From: Polyangiaceae bacterium
GTDB lineage: Bacteria; Myxococcota_A; Polyangia; Polyangiales; Polyangiaceae
Assembly (NCBI GenBank): GCA_016712345.1
Contig: JADJRH010000001.1
Coordinates: 930,001-994,000, forward strand
DNA length: 64,000 nt
Direction: 5' to 3'
Shown: positions 62,777 through 64,000 of the stretch, one piece after another
How positions within the stretch are numbered: position 1 is the first letter of the stretch
How the letters are laid out: each line of letters opens with the position of its first letter
The notes under the pieces: model-generated
What the model was told of the DNA's origin: nothing
Databases searched by the model: none
What the model saw: only the letters and a program-made list of their open reading frames with translations
Program-made: the position numbers and the translations under genes

Positions 62777-62809
62777 GTTCACGGCGTGAACTTTACACCT
62801 AAAGTTCAC
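62777..62809. promoter_or_regulatory. Compound inverted-repeat operator between the SDR and tetR genes
   Basis: GTGAACTTT (62786-62794) and AAAGTTCAC (62801-62809) are perfect 9-base arms with the spacer ACACCT. GTTCAC (62777-62782) also pairs with GTGAAC (62786-62791) across GGC, giving three half-sites. It lies 18 bases before the tetR ATG, a usual place for TetR self-repression. Confidence 0.75.
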
Positions 62810-62827
62810 AATGTCAACATACCAGTC

Positions 62828-63451
62828 ATGTCTCTTTCGAAAGCGACCTACCACCACGGCGACCTTCGGAACGCGCTTGTCGAAGCCGGCCTGCGTTTCA
62901 TCGAGCAAGTCGGCGCGGAAGCCTTCAGTCTGCGTGAGGTCGCGCGCGAGGTCGGTGTGTCCGCAAACGCGGCGTACCGTCACTTCGACGACAAGGGTGC
63001 GCTCTTGACGGCAATCGCCGTGACCGGCTTTGAGCGCCTTTCGTCGGCCATGCAAGAAGCGATGTTCACTGCTCGACCCAAAGGTGCGGTGAAGTCACCC
63101 GCCGTCGCGCGATTCAACGCTGCGGCGCGAGCCTATGTGGCCCTCGCCCAGGAACATCCCCAGCTCTACGGACTGATGTTCGGCTCAGCAGGTCGTGCTT
63201 GCCTTGCAGCGGAGGGGGCATTGGTCGGTCCGACCCCTGGGGCTCTGCTCGGAAGCATCCTCGACGAACTCGTCGAGGCGAAGGTAATGTCGAAAAAGCA
63301 CCGGGAGGGAGCGGTGATTCACGTGTGGTCAGCAGTCCATGGCTTCGCCTCGCTGACGCACAGCGGTCCACTCGCCGCGCTCAGCCCGAAGGCACGCGCC
63401 GACGCTCTCGATGAGCTGCTCCACTTTGTCATCGCAGGGCTTCGCGGCTGA
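62828..63451 (+). CDS. TetR-family transcriptional regulator
   Basis: 207 residues; ATG 62828. The N-terminal helix-turn-helix is typical (HHGDLRNALVEAGLRFIEQV, FSLREVAREVGVSANAAYRH, FDDKGALLTAIA). The C-terminal ligand domain has the WHG/TetR_C_13-like pattern (FNAAARAYVALAQEHPQLYG, LMFG). It should repress itself and the divergent SDR gene through the operator at 62777-62809, and let go when a small ligand binds. Confidence 0.92.
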   Translation: MSLSKATYHHGDLRNALVEAGLRFIEQVGAEAFSLREVAREVGVSANAAYRHFDDKGALLTAIAVTGFERLSSAMQEAMFTARPKGAVKSPAVARFNAAARAYVALAQEHPQLYGLMFGSAGRACLAAEGALVGPTPGALLGSILDELVEAKVMSKKHREGAVIHVWSAVHGFASLTHSGPLAALSPKARADALDELLHFVIAGLRG

Positions 63452-63498
63452 AGCGCAGGAGCGAGGTATTTCAGCTTGCCGTAGGGCTTCGCGGCTCG
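63434..63498. repeat. Short direct repeat at the tetR 3' end
   Basis: AGGGCTTCGCGGCT occurs at the end of tetR and again 48 bases downstream, a possible scar of a small duplication or recombination. Confidence 0.5.
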
Positions 63499-63556
63499 TA
63501 CCGTTTCGCGAGATGAGCGCCGCGGCGGAATGGGTCGATCTTGTGCGGGTGCCGTT

Positions 63557-64000
63557 ATGACGGCTCGCGTGGACCTTGCGGAGCTTGCTCAGCGCGAGAG
63601 CGAGCAAACAGAGTGGAAAGAGAGCGTCGCGGATATCAACGATGTTGTCGCGACGCTGTCGGCCTTCGCAAACGACCTCCAAAACCTGGGCGGCGGTTAC
63701 GTTGTTTGCGGGGCAAAAGAAGAAAAAGACGCCAATGGGTTCCAAAAACTCGTGCGCGCGGGGCTGACGGCCGCCCGCATAAAGGAGGTCGAAAACACTG
63801 TTTTGGCTCGGTGCCGCGAGCGCGTCTCACCGTCGATCGCGCCGCTTGTGGACGAGTTGGAATCCGACGATCCGCAGCGGAGGGTGCTTGTCTTTATTCA
63901 GCCGGCTACAGGTAGTGCGCACACGTTTCGTCGCGACAATGACGGCGCAAAACACTGGGTGCGGGTGAGTCGTTCAACGCTTGAAGCGAGAAACGGATTG
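63557..64000 (+). CDS. AlbA_2/Schlafen-type putative DNA-binding protein, 5' part only
   Basis: 148 codons from ATG 63557 run off the right edge. The start (LAQRESEQTEWKESVADIND, VVATLSAFANDLQNLGGGYV, VCGAKEE) is the AlbA_2 (Schlafen-like) domain: the TEWKES Glu and Lys, then GGGYVVCG. Such proteins are regulators or defence nucleases. The 15-codon frame at 63513-63560 (MSAAAEWVDLVRVPL) overlaps its start by four bases and may be a leader peptide or chance. What follows the domain is not visible. Confidence 0.82.
   Translation, partial: MTARVDLAELAQRESEQTEWKESVADINDVVATLSAFANDLQNLGGGYVVCGAKEEKDANGFQKLVRAGLTAARIKEVENTVLARCRERVSPSIAPLVDELESDDPQRRVLVFIQPATGSAHTFRRDNDGAKHWVRVSRSTLEARNGL

Noticed and set aside
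63513..63560. 15-codon leader gene before the AlbA_2 gene
   Set aside because: Kept as a note only: overlap with the start is suggestive, but there is no ribosome site or conserved feature.

Overview
The window looks like chromosome from a Myxococcota bacterium, probably Polyangiales-like. Signs are the many lipoproteins whose lipobox cysteine is followed by Gly/Ser linkers, secreted proteins ending in Cys–helix–Arg tails (MYXO-CTERM style), an MXAN_2561/MXAN_2562-like envelope pair, formylglycine-generating-enzyme (SUMF1) domain lipoproteins, Hanks-type kinase and PP2C phosphatase genes, and very large TPR proteins. I see no rRNA, tRNA, phage structural genes or CRISPR array.

Layout. 1-1757: the end of one minus-strand gene, then a repeat-filled spacer with a 300 bp direct repeat. 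1758-46950: mostly ordinary chromosomal genes. These include a 36-repeat Cys-rich lipoprotein, a polysaccharide cluster (glycosyltransferase, GDP-mannose dehydrogenase, TM2 protein; divergent Gfo/Idh/MocA oxidoreductase and SDR), a VWA lipoprotein, a homocysteine methyltransferase-family protein, an esterase lipoprotein, the MXAN_2561/2562-like pair, a response regulator with a degenerate sigma-54 domain next to a 3-methyladenine glycosylase, frr, a GH5 glycosidase, a SUMF1 lipoprotein, PP2C, RidA, a parvulin, a polyhydroxyalkanoate-associated protein, and two adjacent giant TPR genes. The second giant gene appears frameshifted at a C6 run.

47.1-62.0 kb is a mosaic accessory island. Genes or gene pairs alternate with composite repeat modules. 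They include an OLD-type ATPase with a probable nuclease partner, an orphan VapB and a complete VapBC, a basic DNA-binding-like protein, an unknown two-gene operon, a kinase-SUMF1 fusion with a deleted kinase C-lobe, a small lipoprotein, and an ATPase plus HNH pair resembling Septu defence. A 44-bp palindrome (pal44) occurs seven times. In six cases it sits at or just after a gene 3' end, and in two it supplies the stop codon. Two pal44 copies carry the same 204-bp CTAG-bounded four-hairpin element in opposite orientations, with one mismatch between copies, so it moved recently. Remnants of the 3' end of one gene (intact copy 51813-52541) lie at both edges of the island.

The 8-bp palindrome GTGTACAC occurs about 22 times in the window against roughly one expected, in genes and spacers alike, like a highly iterated palindrome. 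Past the island come an NAD(P)-binding protein with a divergent TetR regulator and a clear inverted-repeat operator, then the start of an AlbA_2/Schlafen-type gene at the right edge. All family calls are from reading translated sequence and motifs; no database was searched.
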